From the IMG/VR virus record IMGVR_UViG_3300042261_002390, positions 62,001 through 126,000 of that record: a stretch of DNA of 64,000 nt; one strand, given 5' to 3'. This document shows positions 1 to 8,693 of this stretch, piece by piece. Every line of letters starts with the position of its first letter. The first letter of the stretch is position 1. The notes beneath the pieces were generated by a model, which searched no databases, was not told the origin of the DNA, and worked only from the letters and a program-made list of their open reading frames with translations. Position numbers and translations under genes: made by a program. The stretch comes from a virus.

Positions 1-213
1 ATTACTAATGATTGGGATGAAGATTTTAAAGGATTTCACTATTACGATATTTCATTTGGATTTAATAATGTATTGAGTGGTAATAATATTGGTGTAACTA
101 CTGATATTAGAATATTACATCAATCAATTGGTATGGTTAACGAGCAGTGGGAAGAAAATAGAAAATTATTTATTAAAAAATATAAAAATTATTTGCCATA
201 TTCTATTAAATAA
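1..213 (+). CDS. Glycosyltransferase, C-terminal fragment (partial)
   Basis: Frame 1 is open from the window edge to a TAA at 211-213 and encodes the last 70 residues of a protein. It contains FKGFHYYDISFGF and later an H-x-SIG segment followed by W..N...F.KKY. This spacing resembles the C-terminal part of GT-A glycosyltransferases of the PF13712-like group, where an F-H-x-YD-x-(D/S)-F segment precedes a late His and a Trp. The gene is followed by further glycosyltransferases on the same strand, which fits. The catalytic DxD region would lie upstream of the window, so the assignment is tentative. Confidence 0.55.
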   Translation: MTNDWDEDFKGFHYYDISFGFNNVLSGNNIGVTTDIRILHQSIGMVNEQWEENRKLFIKKYKNYLPYSIK

Positions 214-246
214 ATATAAACATAAACTACTAATAACATATGAAGA

Positions 247-876
247 ATGATACAAGTAGATAAAATTGAAGACGGATTGCCAGTTAGTGTAATTGTTCCA
301 TTAAGTAAACAAAGAAAGGATTTTTTCGAGAATATGGTTCTACCATTGATTGAAGCAAATGGGGTTAATGAAATCATTATCAACGATGATGAGGGTTCAG
401 CACCTAAAAAAAGAAATGATGGTTTTAAACGTTCTACTCAACCATATGTGTTTTTTTGTGATGATGATATTTTATTGCCAGCAGACTATATTGGAGCATT
501 GTACGAAAAACTTGAAAATAATCCTGATGTTTCATTCGTATATACCGGATATCACGGAATAGTATTATACCCTGAAACACACCCAATGCGTGGAAATTTT
601 CAGATTCCTAATATTGAATTTAATAAGTCTGCATTAATGCAGGGAAATTATATTTCGACCATGACATTAATGCGCCGGGAAGTATTTCCGATGTTTGATG
701 AAAATTTAAAAAGATTACAGGATTGGGATGTCTTTTTAACTATTGTTAAAAATGGTGGCAAGGGAATGCTTGTGCCAAATCAGACATTTTATGCATATTA
801 TTTAGATTCTGGTATTACTTCAAACAACAATAATGAAATTGATGCAGTCTTTGCTATAAGAAAAAAACATTTTTAA
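247..876 (+). CDS. Family 2 (GT-A) glycosyltransferase
   Basis: A 209-residue protein. The N-terminus has the GT2 pattern VSVIVPLSKQR, followed by EIIINDDEGS and, near residue 77, FFCDDDILLP, which supplies the DxD-type metal/nucleotide-sugar motif. A later QDWDVFLTIV matches the ED/WD acceptor-site motif of the family. The protein would transfer a sugar from a nucleotide-sugar donor; the acceptor cannot be told. An ATG at position 240 is closed by an in-frame stop after seven codons, so the start at 247 is used. It is short for a complete GT2 but keeps the expected motifs. It stands first among several different glycosyltransferases in a co-directional operon. Confidence 0.75.
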   Translation: MIQVDKIEDGLPVSVIVPLSKQRKDFFENMVLPLIEANGVNEIIINDDEGSAPKKRNDGFKRSTQPYVFFCDDDILLPADYIGALYEKLENNPDVSFVYTGYHGIVLYPETHPMRGNFQIPNIEFNKSALMQGNYISTMTLMRREVFPMFDENLKRLQDWDVFLTIVKNGGKGMLVPNQTFYAYYLDSGITSNNNNEIDAVFAIRKKHF

Positions 877-879
877 ATT

Positions 880-1815
880 GTGAAAAGGTCTAATATCAAT
901 AAAAAAGAATTAATTGCTAGAAAAATTAAATACAGACATGAACAAAATTTGTTTCTGAATAATATGAATGATAGAGATTTAAGACGATTTAATAAAATTG
1001 AACCAAAACCTGATGTAACCGGATTAAGTCGTGGGGATAGACGAAGTGGAAACTATTTGGATTTAGTTGAAAATAATTATATTAAAAAAGAAAATGTCGA
1101 TGTTGATATTGTAATTTGTATTCCATCACACGATAGATATGAAAAATTAAAAAGAATTATTGAACAAATAAAAGATTCTAATTCAAAATATAGTTATTTA
1201 ATTGTTATATTAAATGATGGGTCATCTGATGAAAGATATAATACGTTAGTTAATGAATACCCAAATATTATTCAGATAGTAAATAGCGTTCCGAATGGTA
1301 AAGCATTACACTGGTTTTGTTATAATCAAATGTGGAATGTTTTAAAAGGTTGTATTTGTCATGCTGTTTTACAAATGGATGATGATTTTATATTGTGTGA
1401 CAATTTTCTTGATATAATTGTTGATTTATTTTTTGAAAAGAAAAATGTTAATAGTAGAATTATGGCAATTTCACCTCATCTATGGTCATTTAAAAAAGCT
1501 TGTAAATATGAGTCGTGGTGGAATAGAAATGATTTGATTGATGGTATTGCATTGATTGATTATGATGTTATAAAATATTTGAATTTTGAATTACAGCCAG
1601 TAAATGCTAAGGATGTAATTAAACCGGGTGTACAAGTGAGAGCATGGACACAAATTTCTATGGGAATTAAAATGTATAGAGGCATTATTTTTAGAACATC
1701 CGAATCGTTGGTTTTCCATGACGGTAATGAAGATTCTAAATTACATGGTGATTTTAGAAAAGTAAAAAAAATATATACACATAATTTTATTAATAAAAAT
1801 ATTGAATATGATTAG
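880..1815 (+). CDS. Family 2 (GT-A) glycosyltransferase, GTG start
   Basis: A 311-residue protein whose first possible start is GTG at 880, three bases after the previous stop. After a roughly 70-residue basic and hydrophilic extension it enters a GT2 domain: DIVICIPSHDRYEKLKRII, then VILNDGSSD and LQMDDDFILCDNF with the DxD cluster. The extension (GLSRGDRRSGNYLD) is not typical for GT2 enzymes and may contact a partner or acceptor. The end overlaps the next gene by 14 bases, so translation is probably coupled. The substrate is unknown. A role in glycosylating a phage product or remodelling the host surface is inferred only from the surrounding sugar genes. Confidence 0.75.
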   Translation: MKRSNINKKELIARKIKYRHEQNLFLNNMNDRDLRRFNKIEPKPDVTGLSRGDRRSGNYLDLVENNYIKKENVDVDIVICIPSHDRYEKLKRIIEQIKDSNSKYSYLIVILNDGSSDERYNTLVNEYPNIIQIVNSVPNGKALHWFCYNQMWNVLKGCICHAVLQMDDDFILCDNFLDIIVDLFFEKKNVNSRIMAISPHLWSFKKACKYESWWNRNDLIDGIALIDYDVIKYLNFELQPVNAKDVIKPGVQVRAWTQISMGIKMYRGIIFRTSESLVFHDGNEDSKLHGDFRKVKKIYTHNFINKNIEYD

Positions 1816-2542
1816 CATAATATTAAATGTTTATAAGAGACCATATATGTTGGAAAAACAGATTGAAGCAATAAAAAATCAATCAATATCCATTAAAAGT
1901 GAAAATATTCATGTTTGGTATAATAATGGCGATGTAGTTCAACATACTCCAAATGATAAAAATATAAAAACATATTTATGTAATTGGAATAGTAAGTTTT
2001 GGGGAAGATTTACACTTCCGTTGTTAATCAGAACACCATATGTTGCAATATTTGATGATGATATTATACCACAAAGGGATTGGTTAAAAAATTGTCTTGA
2101 AACAATTGAAAATCCCACATATAATGGAATTTTAGGTGGTAGCGGTGTAATACTTCGTGATAAATCATATGTGCCATTTAATAAGGTTGGTTGGAATGGT
2201 CAACACTTAAATACTGCAACCCGGGTTGATTTAGTTGGTCATGCTTGGTTTTTTAGACAAGAATGGGCTAAATATTTGTGGTATGAAGAACCTGTTAGCT
2301 GGGAAAACGGTGAAGATATTATGTTTTCGTATCTTGCACAAAAATATGGAAATATTAATACTTTTGTTCCTCCACATCCTGAAAATAATTTAAATTATTG
2401 GAGTTGTGATTTTAAGACTGGTAATGAAGTCGGTAGTGATGTTAATGCTTCGTGGCTTAAAGGTTCACATTATGAACAAAGAAATAAAATTTGTATCAAT
2501 TGTATAAATAATGGTTGGAAAACAGTAAATAATATTAAATGA
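1802..2542 (+). CDS. GT-A glycosyltransferase
   Basis: A 246-residue protein. It begins ISIILNVYKRPYMLEKQI, a GT2-like strand and helix, and has VAIFDDDIIPQRDW near residue 82 as the metal-binding Asp cluster. A GHAWFFRQEW segment and a WENGEDIMFSYLAQ segment follow; the latter resembles the ED catalytic region of GT-A enzymes. Two in-frame ATGs lie at 1802 and 1808; either would keep the domain whole. It overlaps both neighbours (14 bases upstream, 4 bases downstream), as expected in a translationally coupled operon. Donor and acceptor are not evident from the sequence. Confidence 0.72.
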   Translation: MNMISIILNVYKRPYMLEKQIEAIKNQSISIKSENIHVWYNNGDVVQHTPNDKNIKTYLCNWNSKFWGRFTLPLLIRTPYVAIFDDDIIPQRDWLKNCLETIENPTYNGILGGSGVILRDKSYVPFNKVGWNGQHLNTATRVDLVGHAWFFRQEWAKYLWYEEPVSWENGEDIMFSYLAQKYGNINTFVPPHPENNLNYWSCDFKTGNEVGSDVNASWLKGSHYEQRNKICINCINNGWKTVNNIK

Positions 2543-3228
2543 AAAATTTCAGAGAAGATATATTAATCTTATTTAACTTACTTAAAAATAAAACACCTTT
2601 TAGCTTTAGTAAATATGCTGATGGCGAATATGCAATATTAATAAACAAGCATATTACTAATTGTGATAATTGGACTTTTAATCCTGATATAGATAATATC
2701 TATCAGAATGAGTTGTTTAAATCATTTCAATTTAATGAAGATGGATATTATGTCGGTATATCATGTCCATGTTGTGTAAGTATGGATGATGTACTGTGGA
2801 TGAGAAATAATGTGGGTGTTGATAAAAATCATTTGACTTGGGCAAATATTTTTGTAAATGGTAATTATAGAACTTTTGTAAATCTATTTATACCTGAATT
2901 TAAAAATCATGATATTGTTTTAGTTGCAAACAAAAACGCTAATATTAATAATTTACCTTTTAATGTGGTTGAACACATACCTATTGGAAATACAGCATGG
3001 AAGGAAAATTTTAATTTAGTGAATGAATTACCTGAAAAAGATTATGAGAATAAATTATTTCTTTTTTGTGCAGGACCTCTTGGAAATATGCTTGCAGCTA
3101 AAATGTGGGAAAAAAATAAAAATAACATTTATATTGATATTGGGTCTACGTTAAATCCTTGGTTGGTTGGTAATAATAGAGGATATTTACGTGGTTCTGA
3201 TACACTAAATAAAATATGTATATGGTAG
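2539..3228 (+). CDS. GT-D-type glycosyltransferase-like protein
   Basis: A 229-residue protein with FSFSKYADGEYAIL at residues 21-34. This resembles the R-x-GDGE signature near the N-terminus of GT-D fold glycosyltransferases (DUF1792 family, first described for streptococcal glycan assembly). Further on, FVNLFIPEFKNHDIVLVANK and KLFLFCAGPLGNMLA look like Rossmann-type strand-loop segments, and YIDIGSTLNPW near the C-terminus also fits that family. The gene starts with an ATGA overlap on the previous stop. The assignment rests on motif memory, not on a search, and the sugar is unknown. Confidence 0.5.
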   Translation: MKNFREDILILFNLLKNKTPFSFSKYADGEYAILINKHITNCDNWTFNPDIDNIYQNELFKSFQFNEDGYYVGISCPCCVSMDDVLWMRNNVGVDKNHLTWANIFVNGNYRTFVNLFIPEFKNHDIVLVANKNANINNLPFNVVEHIPIGNTAWKENFNLVNELPEKDYENKLFLFCAGPLGNMLAAKMWEKNKNNIYIDIGSTLNPWLVGNNRGYLRGSDTLNKICIW

Positions 3229-3809
3229 AAATGAATAGTTTTAATGTTGTTGATTTTAGATTTGCTAAATCAACCGATGATTTTGATTTAAAATATAGAG
3301 CGTGGTCGAGAATATATGAATATCAATATGTTTTAGATTTCATTCGTAATACCCAAATAGAGTCCCCAAATATTCATAATTCTTCATGGGGTTATGAGGG
3401 TGTACACGTAATTTTTAGAGACGAATTGGATTTGATTGGTAAATGTACTCATTCAGATATTATTCATTCTGAATTTCGTGATACTTTTTATTATGATATT
3501 ACTACAGAGAATAATGAATTCGAAAATAAGTTCGATTTTGTTATAAATATCTCAACAATAGAACATTTAAAAACATCTGAAGATAGATTGACATCAATTA
3601 AGAACTTATTTAAACAAGTGAAGCCGGGTGGATATTTAATACTAACTTTTGACTATCCCCGGGTGAATTTGACTGAGATTGAGTTTTTAATTAATAAAAA
3701 ATGTACTCGTGGTGGAAATAAAGAGTTAAATGGGTCAAATTCAAAAATTGTTGACGAAAGGTATAAAGACTTAAATATAGTTTATTTAATATTGAAAAAA
3801 AATGAATAA
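3216..3809 (+). CDS. SAM-dependent methyltransferase-like protein
   Basis: A 197-residue protein. The central region FDFVINISTIEHLKTSED and LFKQVKPGGYLILTFDYP are typical of motifs IV to VI of class I methyltransferases acting on small molecules or sugars. The glycine-rich SAM loop is poorly conserved: the first half (SSWGYEGVHVIFRDEL) is degenerate but probably occupies that place. In-frame ATGs lie at 3216, 3222 and 3231; the first overlaps the previous gene by 13 bases and the last would start just after it. Given the neighbours, methylation of a sugar or glycan is plausible but not shown. Confidence 0.6.
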   Translation: MYMVEMNSFNVVDFRFAKSTDDFDLKYRAWSRIYEYQYVLDFIRNTQIESPNIHNSSWGYEGVHVIFRDELDLIGKCTHSDIIHSEFRDTFYYDITTENNEFENKFDFVINISTIEHLKTSEDRLTSIKNLFKQVKPGGYLILTFDYPRVNLTEIEFLINKKCTRGGNKELNGSNSKIVDERYKDLNIVYLILKKNE

Positions 3810-4362
3810 TTATTGGAATGATAGATATGTTGCCGGGGGTAATTCCGGGGCAGGTTCATATGGTGAATATGCTGTGCATAAGGCTGATGTGATTAATTAT
3901 TACATTGAAAAATATGAAATTAAAACCATATCGGATTTTGGATGTGGTGATGGTAATCAAATTAGTTTATTAACTGGATTTGAAAAATATGCTGGGTGTG
4001 ATATTTCTCCACGTATTATTGAAGTATGTAAGAAGAGGTTTGAAAACGATAAAAGATATTCGTTTTACGGTTATATTCACCAAATGCCTAGTGCTGACCT
4101 ATGTATGTCCCTTGATGTAATATATCACATTATGGATTATGGTGATTATGAAACGTATTTGGCTACACTGTTTGAAAAATCAGACAATTATGTATTAATT
4201 TTTTCATCAAATCATGATAGAAAAGTTGAGACTGTTTCTCACATACATCATAGGATTTTTACTAAGTTTGTCGATGAATTTGTGCCAAACTTTAAGCTTG
4301 TCGAGGAAATTGAAAATAACTTAAACACATCAGCGAAATTTTTTTTATACGAAAAAATATGA
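3802..4362 (+). CDS. Class I SAM-dependent methyltransferase
   Basis: A 186-residue protein with a clear SAM-binding motif I, ISDFGCGDGNQISLL at residues 43-57, followed by KYAGCDISPRIIEVCKKRF (motif II acidic region) and DLCMSLDVIYHIMD (motif IV). The N-terminus NNYWNDRY is typical of small methyltransferases found in glycan clusters. It overlaps the previous gene by eight bases and the next by four (ATGA). It has no restriction-modification target domain and no DPPY-type DNA methyltransferase motif, so a sugar or another small molecule is the more likely substrate than DNA. Confidence 0.72.
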   Translation: MNNYWNDRYVAGGNSGAGSYGEYAVHKADVINYYIEKYEIKTISDFGCGDGNQISLLTGFEKYAGCDISPRIIEVCKKRFENDKRYSFYGYIHQMPSADLCMSLDVIYHIMDYGDYETYLATLFEKSDNYVLIFSSNHDRKVETVSHIHHRIFTKFVDEFVPNFKLVEEIENNLNTSAKFFLYEKI

Positions 4363-5369
4363 TACTAATTTCATACGGTACTCGCCCGGAGTACATCAAA
4401 CTTAAATCAATATTCAAGGAATTTGATAAAGTAGGTATTAAATATTGTACATTATTTACCGGGCAACATAAAGATTTACTTAACGAACATTCACCTACAA
4501 TATCGTTGAATATTGATGATAGTAGCAAAATTCTTGATAATAGATTAAATAATATTGTATCGTCCATAGTTAAAAGTAATTTTTTCTATAGTCTTAGTGA
4601 ATTTCCAACATATGTGATGGTAATGGGTGATACTACATCTGCAATGGCTGTTGCATTATCAGCATTCCATCACGGTATTAAAGTAATTCATCTTGAAGCC
4701 GGGTTAAGAACATATGATAATCAAAATCCATACCCTGAAGAAATTAATCGACGAATTATATCGCAAATCACTTCAATTCATCTATGCCCAACTAATTGGA
4801 ATCTTCAGAATTTAAAAAATGAGTCGATTATCATGGAAGAAGCATATGTTGTAGGTAATACTGTGATTGATAATTTATTAGATTACAAAGATAAATGTGA
4901 ATATACTAATAAAGTGTTGATTACACTCCATAGACGTGAAAATCATTCAATAATACGTGAATGGTTTAACGTTATTAACAATATAGCAAAAAATCATCCA
5001 GAAATCGAATTTATCCTCCCGATACATCCAAATCCTAGGGTTCAGGTTCACCGTAATATATTAACAAATGTTAACGTTATTGAGCCGCTTTCTTATGATG
5101 ATATGTTGAATTTATTGGTTAAAACTAAGCTTGTTATTACTGATAGTGGCGGGTTACAAGAAGAATGTAGTTTTTTTAATAAAAGATGTTTAGTCTGTCG
5201 TAAAACCACAGAAAGACCTGAAGCTATTGGATTAAGTAGTATTATGGTTGAAACACCATTATTGTTATCATTGTACTTTGATAAGTATATAAATAATTAC
5301 GAAATTGATTATAAATGTCCGTTTGGAGATGGATATGCAGCAGAAAAAATAGCGGAGATATTAAAATGA
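4359..5369 (+). CDS. wecB: UDP-N-acetylglucosamine 2-epimerase (WecB family)
   Basis: A 336-residue protein matching non-hydrolysing UDP-GlcNAc 2-epimerases in length and motifs: ISYGTRPEYIKL at the N-terminus, VMGDTTSAMAVALSA, VIHLEAGLRTYDNQNPYPEE, LHRRENH, PIHPNPRV, ITDSGGLQEE and the uridine-binding TERPEAIGLS. The family converts UDP-GlcNAc to UDP-ManNAc, a precursor of N-acetylmannosamine-containing glycans. It sits in the sugar operon with ATGA overlaps on both sides. No UDP-ManNAc dehydrogenase is present here, so the product may be used directly by one of the adjacent glycosyltransferases or fed into a host pathway. Confidence 0.88.
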   Translation: MILISYGTRPEYIKLKSIFKEFDKVGIKYCTLFTGQHKDLLNEHSPTISLNIDDSSKILDNRLNNIVSSIVKSNFFYSLSEFPTYVMVMGDTTSAMAVALSAFHHGIKVIHLEAGLRTYDNQNPYPEEINRRIISQITSIHLCPTNWNLQNLKNESIIMEEAYVVGNTVIDNLLDYKDKCEYTNKVLITLHRRENHSIIREWFNVINNIAKNHPEIEFILPIHPNPRVQVHRNILTNVNVIEPLSYDDMLNLLVKTKLVITDSGGLQEECSFFNKRCLVCRKTTERPEAIGLSSIMVETPLLLSLYFDKYINNYEIDYKCPFGDGYAAEKIAEILK

Positions 5370-6127
5370 AAAGAGTATTAGTTATTGGTGATAGTTGTAC
5401 AGATATTTTTATATACGGTAAGTGTGATAGGTTATGCCCCGAAGCACCTGTACCAATTTTCATTCCCGAAAATACCGTTTACAATGGTGGTATGACAATT
5501 AATGTGTATGAAAATTTAAGAGCATTAGGTATATGTTGTGACATATTAACAAATGATATTAGACCTGTGAAGACAAGATATGTTGATTCTGTTTCGAATC
5601 AATTATTACTCCGGGTTGATGAAAAAGATGTTATTAGACGAATTAATCCTGCAGATTTATCACGTTTTAAGTTAGAAAATTATGATATAATAGTAATTAG
5701 CGATTATAATAAAGGATTTTTAACTATCGAAGATATTGAATATATTTCTGAAAGAAATAAAAATGTTTTTATTGATAGTAAGAAAAAATTCGCAGAATGG
5801 TGTCATCACATCAAGTTTATTAAAATAAATGAAAAGGAATATCTGTTGAATGAAAATTACCTAAAAAATGAATATTTTGGTAATTTAATTGTAACTAAGG
5901 GTAAAGATGGGGCAGTATTAAATAATGAGCAAGTATTTTCAATTGATGAAGAACATGATGTTAGAGATTTAAGTGGTGCTGGTGATACTTTTTTTGCAGC
6001 ATTAGTTGCAGATTATTTAAATAATAACGATATTTGTAGTGCAATTAAGTATGCAAATAAATGCGCATCATGGGCAGTTACGCAAAAAGGTGTTGTAAAA
6101 ATTGATTTAGATAAAGCCAAGATATGA
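5366..6127 (+). CDS. hldA: D-heptose-7-phosphate kinase, PfkB/ribokinase family (HldE N-domain/HldA-like)
   Basis: ATG at 5366 overlaps the wecB stop (ATGA) and gives 253 residues; an upstream in-frame extension from 5315 would lie inside wecB and is not favoured. The protein reads VLVIGDSCTDIFIYG, CPEAPVPIF, YNGGMTINV, VISDYNKGF and RDLSGAGDTFFAAL, the last being the PfkB ATP/anion-hole signature. The CPEAPVPI segment is characteristic of the kinase half of HldE/RfaE, which phosphorylates heptose-7-phosphate at C1. The separate nucleotidyltransferase at 6495 and epimerase at 6923 make the heptose assignment much stronger than a generic sugar kinase. Confidence 0.85.
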   Translation: MKRVLVIGDSCTDIFIYGKCDRLCPEAPVPIFIPENTVYNGGMTINVYENLRALGICCDILTNDIRPVKTRYVDSVSNQLLLRVDEKDVIRRINPADLSRFKLENYDIIVISDYNKGFLTIEDIEYISERNKNVFIDSKKKFAEWCHHIKFIKINEKEYLLNENYLKNEYFGNLIVTKGKDGAVLNNEQVFSIDEEHDVRDLSGAGDTFFAALVADYLNNNDICSAIKYANKCASWAVTQKGVVKIDLDKAKI

Positions 6128-6498
6128 TATATATATTAAACTCAGACGATTGTGAAAAAGTCCCTAAAAATTGGGGTGAAGAAATAATTCTTCACAATAG
6201 TGATAAATATTGTGGTAAACTACTGCGATTTAATCGTGGTGCTAAATTTAGCATGCATTTTCATATATTAAAGGAAGAAACTTGGTATATTAATAAAGGC
6301 GAATTTCAAATTAATTACATAAATCCTGAAAATGCCGATAAATTCAGTAAAATATTAACAGAAGGAATGGTTATTGAAATTGAAAAAGGAAATCCACATC
6401 AATTGATTGCATTGACTGATGGTGAAATTTTTGAAGTTTCAACCCAACATTTTGATGATGATAGTTATAGAATTGAAAAAGGAGATAGTCAATCATGA
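6124..6498 (+). CDS. Small cupin-domain protein
   Basis: A 124-residue protein with a single cupin fold pattern. RFNRGAKFSMHFHILKEETWYI supplies the H-x-H...E of the first cupin motif, and GNPHQLIAL with a following E the second. NWGEEIILHNSDKYCGKLL resembles the WG-x-E start of mannose-6-phosphate isomerase C-domains and related cupins found in sugar-nucleotide clusters. It lies between the heptose kinase and nucleotidyltransferase genes with ATGA overlaps at both ends, so it probably acts on a sugar phosphate in this pathway. Whether it replaces the usual isomerase or phosphatase of ADP-heptose synthesis cannot be decided from sequence alone. Confidence 0.68.
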   Translation: MIYILNSDDCEKVPKNWGEEIILHNSDKYCGKLLRFNRGAKFSMHFHILKEETWYINKGEFQINYINPENADKFSKILTEGMVIEIEKGNPHQLIALTDGEIFEVSTQHFDDDSYRIEKGDSQS

Positions 6499-6926
6499 AT
6501 ATTTGGGTAAATGGGTGTTTTGATATATTACATCCCGGACATATTGATTTATTATGGTATGCTAAGTTATACAATACTGATAATGTGTCGTTAAAAGACG
6601 CAATGTCGGTAAATAGATTATATGTTGGCTTGGATAGTGATGAACGTGTTAAATTTTTAAAAGGCGATAAACGACCCATAAATGATATTGGCGTTCGTGT
6701 TAAAATGATGTCTAATTTAATTATGGTAGATTCAGTAGTTTCATTTTCTGATGAAGCAGAATTAGAATATTACATAAAAACATTTAACATTGATTATATG
6801 ATTATTGGTAATCAATATGTTGATAAATATATTGTGGGTGCTGAATTTGCTAAAAACGGTGTTGTTTATTATCCAGTTAATGAATATTCTACAACTAATA
6901 TTATCGATAAAATTAAAAATTTATGA
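6495..6926 (+). CDS. hldC: D-heptose-1-phosphate nucleotidyltransferase (HldE C-domain/HldC-like)
   Basis: A 143-residue cytidylyltransferase-like protein. It has the family signature at its start, VNGCFDILHPGHIDLL, followed by LYVGLDSDERVKFLKG, RPINDIGVR and, near the end, YSTTNIIDKI, which matches the (Y/L)STT-x-(I/L)I element of the HldE C-terminal domain. Known members transfer AMP from ATP to heptose-1-phosphate to give ADP-heptose. An insertion of about 10 residues (NTDNVSLKDAMSVN) after the HxGH motif is unusual. Start and stop are both ATGA-coupled to neighbours. In many bacteria this domain is fused to the kinase; here the two are separated by the cupin gene. Confidence 0.87.
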   Translation: MNIWVNGCFDILHPGHIDLLWYAKLYNTDNVSLKDAMSVNRLYVGLDSDERVKFLKGDKRPINDIGVRVKMMSNLIMVDSVVSFSDEAELEYYIKTFNIDYMIIGNQYVDKYIVGAEFAKNGVVYYPVNEYSTTNIIDKIKNL

Positions 6927-7831
6927 TTATAGTTACTGGTGGTGAGGGGTTTATTGGTAAAAATTTAATTAAAATGCTTAAAGCATGCGGATATAATGAT
7001 GTGGTTTCTCTCGATATTATATCAAAATCACTTGATGATATTTATGAATTTTTATTTGATAATTCAGACAATATTGATTGCGTTTTTCATTTGGGTGCTA
7101 TTAGTGATACTACGGTATTCGATAAAAATATGTTGCATATTTATAACGTCTCCTCATCAATATTCATGTGGAATTTTTGTTCATTAAAAAAAATACCTTT
7201 AATATACGCTAGTTCTGCAGCCACTTATGGTGATGGTAGTAATGGATTTGATGATGAATCATCTATTGATGTATTAAAACCATTGAATCCTTATGGTAAT
7301 TCAAAACAAGAATTTGATATGTGGATATTGAAGACACGTAGCCGACCACCATATTGGTATGGATTAAAATTTTTTAATGTTTATGGATTTGGCGAAGCAC
7401 ACAAAGGTAGAATGGCATCTATGGTATATCATTCGTTTAATCAAATAGAGTGCACTGGTATGATTAAATTATTCAAATCACATAATCCAAATTTTGAGGA
7501 TGGTGGACAATCAAGAGATTTTATTTACATTGATGATGTGGTAAATGTCTGTATTAATGTGATGAAAAATAAACCAGAATCTGGTATTTATAATGTAGGT
7601 ACGGGTAAAGCACGTAGTTTTAATGATTTAGCTAAAGCAGTTTTTAATTCTCTTGGAATTCAAGAAAATATTATATATATTGACACACCCATTGATATTA
7701 GAGATAAATATCAGTATTTTACTGAGGCAAATATCAATAAATTAATAAAAAGTGGTTGTAGTGTTAATTTTCATGAGTTAGAAGATGGAATTTTAAAATA
7801 TATTAATATGTTGAAATATGAAAATAGCTAA
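6923..7831 (+). CDS. hldD: ADP-heptose 6-epimerase-like NAD(P)-dependent SDR
   Basis: A 302-residue extended short-chain dehydrogenase. The Rossmann start is IIVTGGEGFIGKNL (TGxxGxxG), followed by VFHLGAISDTT, YASSAATYGDG, the active-site NPYGNSKQEFD (YxxxK) and KFFNVYGFGEAHKGRMAS. The GAISDTT and the FNVYG-x-x-E-x-HKGRMAS segments are hallmarks of HldD/RfaD, which converts ADP-D-glycero- to ADP-L-glycero-D-manno-heptose. Length matches the family. With the kinase and nucleotidyltransferase it gives three of the five usual steps; no GmhA isomerase or GmhB phosphatase is visible in the window, so these would come from elsewhere in the phage or from the host. Confidence 0.88.
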   Translation: MIIVTGGEGFIGKNLIKMLKACGYNDVVSLDIISKSLDDIYEFLFDNSDNIDCVFHLGAISDTTVFDKNMLHIYNVSSSIFMWNFCSLKKIPLIYASSAATYGDGSNGFDDESSIDVLKPLNPYGNSKQEFDMWILKTRSRPPYWYGLKFFNVYGFGEAHKGRMASMVYHSFNQIECTGMIKLFKSHNPNFEDGGQSRDFIYIDDVVNVCINVMKNKPESGIYNVGTGKARSFNDLAKAVFNSLGIQENIIYIDTPIDIRDKYQYFTEANINKLIKSGCSVNFHELEDGILKYINMLKYENS

Positions 7832-8453
7832 CATCGTTTATGAAAAGAATCTGGTAAATCATACCAAAGTAGATTACGTTAATTACATTAATGATGCTGT
7901 AAAATATGTAAATCTTGACACTTCGTTACCCACATTATATGTTGGTTGGTCATTTATGAAGCAATGTAATCCTGATAATGAGATTATCCAAAATGCTAAT
8001 ATTTTATATAAAAAAATAATCACAAATGAACTGTATTGGGAATTTAGTTTTGACGAAAGCAAACCATCTCATGTAAAGGGAGTTGAATTATTTGTTAACA
8101 ATACTCCTAATTTTTATTTTTCATCAAAATATCAATATATTAATTTAGACCCGGTATTCTTTCAATTAGCTTATATTGAGGATTTAATGTATGTAATTCC
8201 AAAACAAATTGATTCTATATATGTGTATAAGAATGAGATGGTATATATATTGTTTGAAAATAAAATATGGGGCATTAATTTAAAAATGTATGAATTTTTT
8301 AAGTTTAATATTGATGAAATATTGAAAAACTTAATGGAAAGAACTACACACTCAAAAGTTGACGATACCGGAGAAATATTCCAGAAATACTACAAAATAT
8401 TCCCTAATTATATTCACTTAAAAAGATATATTGTTACAATTTTGACAAAATGA
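7818..8453 (+). CDS. Conserved-looking protein of unknown function at the end of the sugar operon
   Basis: A 211-residue soluble protein that I do not recognise. It overlaps the hldD end by 14 bases and is the last gene of the coupled operon. It is rich in aromatic residues and has no signal peptide, membrane segment or nucleotide-binding motif. LYVGWSFMKQCN and FYFSSKYQYINLDP are the most distinctive segments. About 40 bases after its stop comes a late-promoter-like motif for the next gene, so it closes this transcription unit. Its position suggests a link to glycan synthesis or to control of it, but the sequence itself gives no function. Confidence 0.6.
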   Translation: MKIANIVYEKNLVNHTKVDYVNYINDAVKYVNLDTSLPTLYVGWSFMKQCNPDNEIIQNANILYKKIITNELYWEFSFDESKPSHVKGVELFVNNTPNFYFSSKYQYINLDPVFFQLAYIEDLMYVIPKQIDSIYVYKNEMVYILFENKIWGINLKMYEFFKFNIDEILKNLMERTTHSKVDDTGEIFQKYYKIFPNYIHLKRYIVTILTK

Positions 8454-8463
8454 ATGTATCATA

Positions 8464-8472
8464 GTATTTATA
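8464..8472 (+). promoter_or_regulatory. Late-promoter-like motif GTATTTATA before the 8493 gene
   Basis: GTATTTATA ends 20 bases before the ATG at 8493, directly after the sugar operon ends. It is one of a family of such sites in the window, listed separately. Confidence 0.5.
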
Positions 8473-8492
8473 GTAAATAAATTATATATACT

Positions 8493-8681
8493 ATGAATAA
8501 TAATGTAGAAAAGGCAATCAATGATTTTATTGATGTTTCTGACGAACAAGGAACTGTTAATAAAACTCAAAACAATTTTAATAAAAATCTGGTTCTTAAT
8601 GAACGTGAAGGATTAATTGAAAGAGTTGACAAGGTTTTTGTTACTAAAGACGGAAAACAATTATTGAGAGAACAGTATTAA
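8493..8681 (+). CDS. Small protein, possible virion/prohead component
   Basis: A 62-residue hydrophilic protein, unrecognised. Residues 34-38 read LVLNE, an (L/I)-x-E type site that recurs near the N-termini of the next three gene products. It follows a late-promoter-like motif and opens a group of four short-spaced genes on the same strand. No membrane segment or metal site is visible. The context favours a structural or internal head protein, but this is inference. Confidence 0.5.
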   Translation: MNNNVEKAINDFIDVSDEQGTVNKTQNNFNKNLVLNEREGLIERVDKVFVTKDGKQLLREQY

Positions 8682-8693
8682 TATATTCATTCG

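Noticed and set aside
5315-5365. Extended start of the heptose kinase within wecB
   Set aside because: The ATG at 5366 forms an ATGA overlap like neighbours in the operon and begins exactly at the family's first strand.
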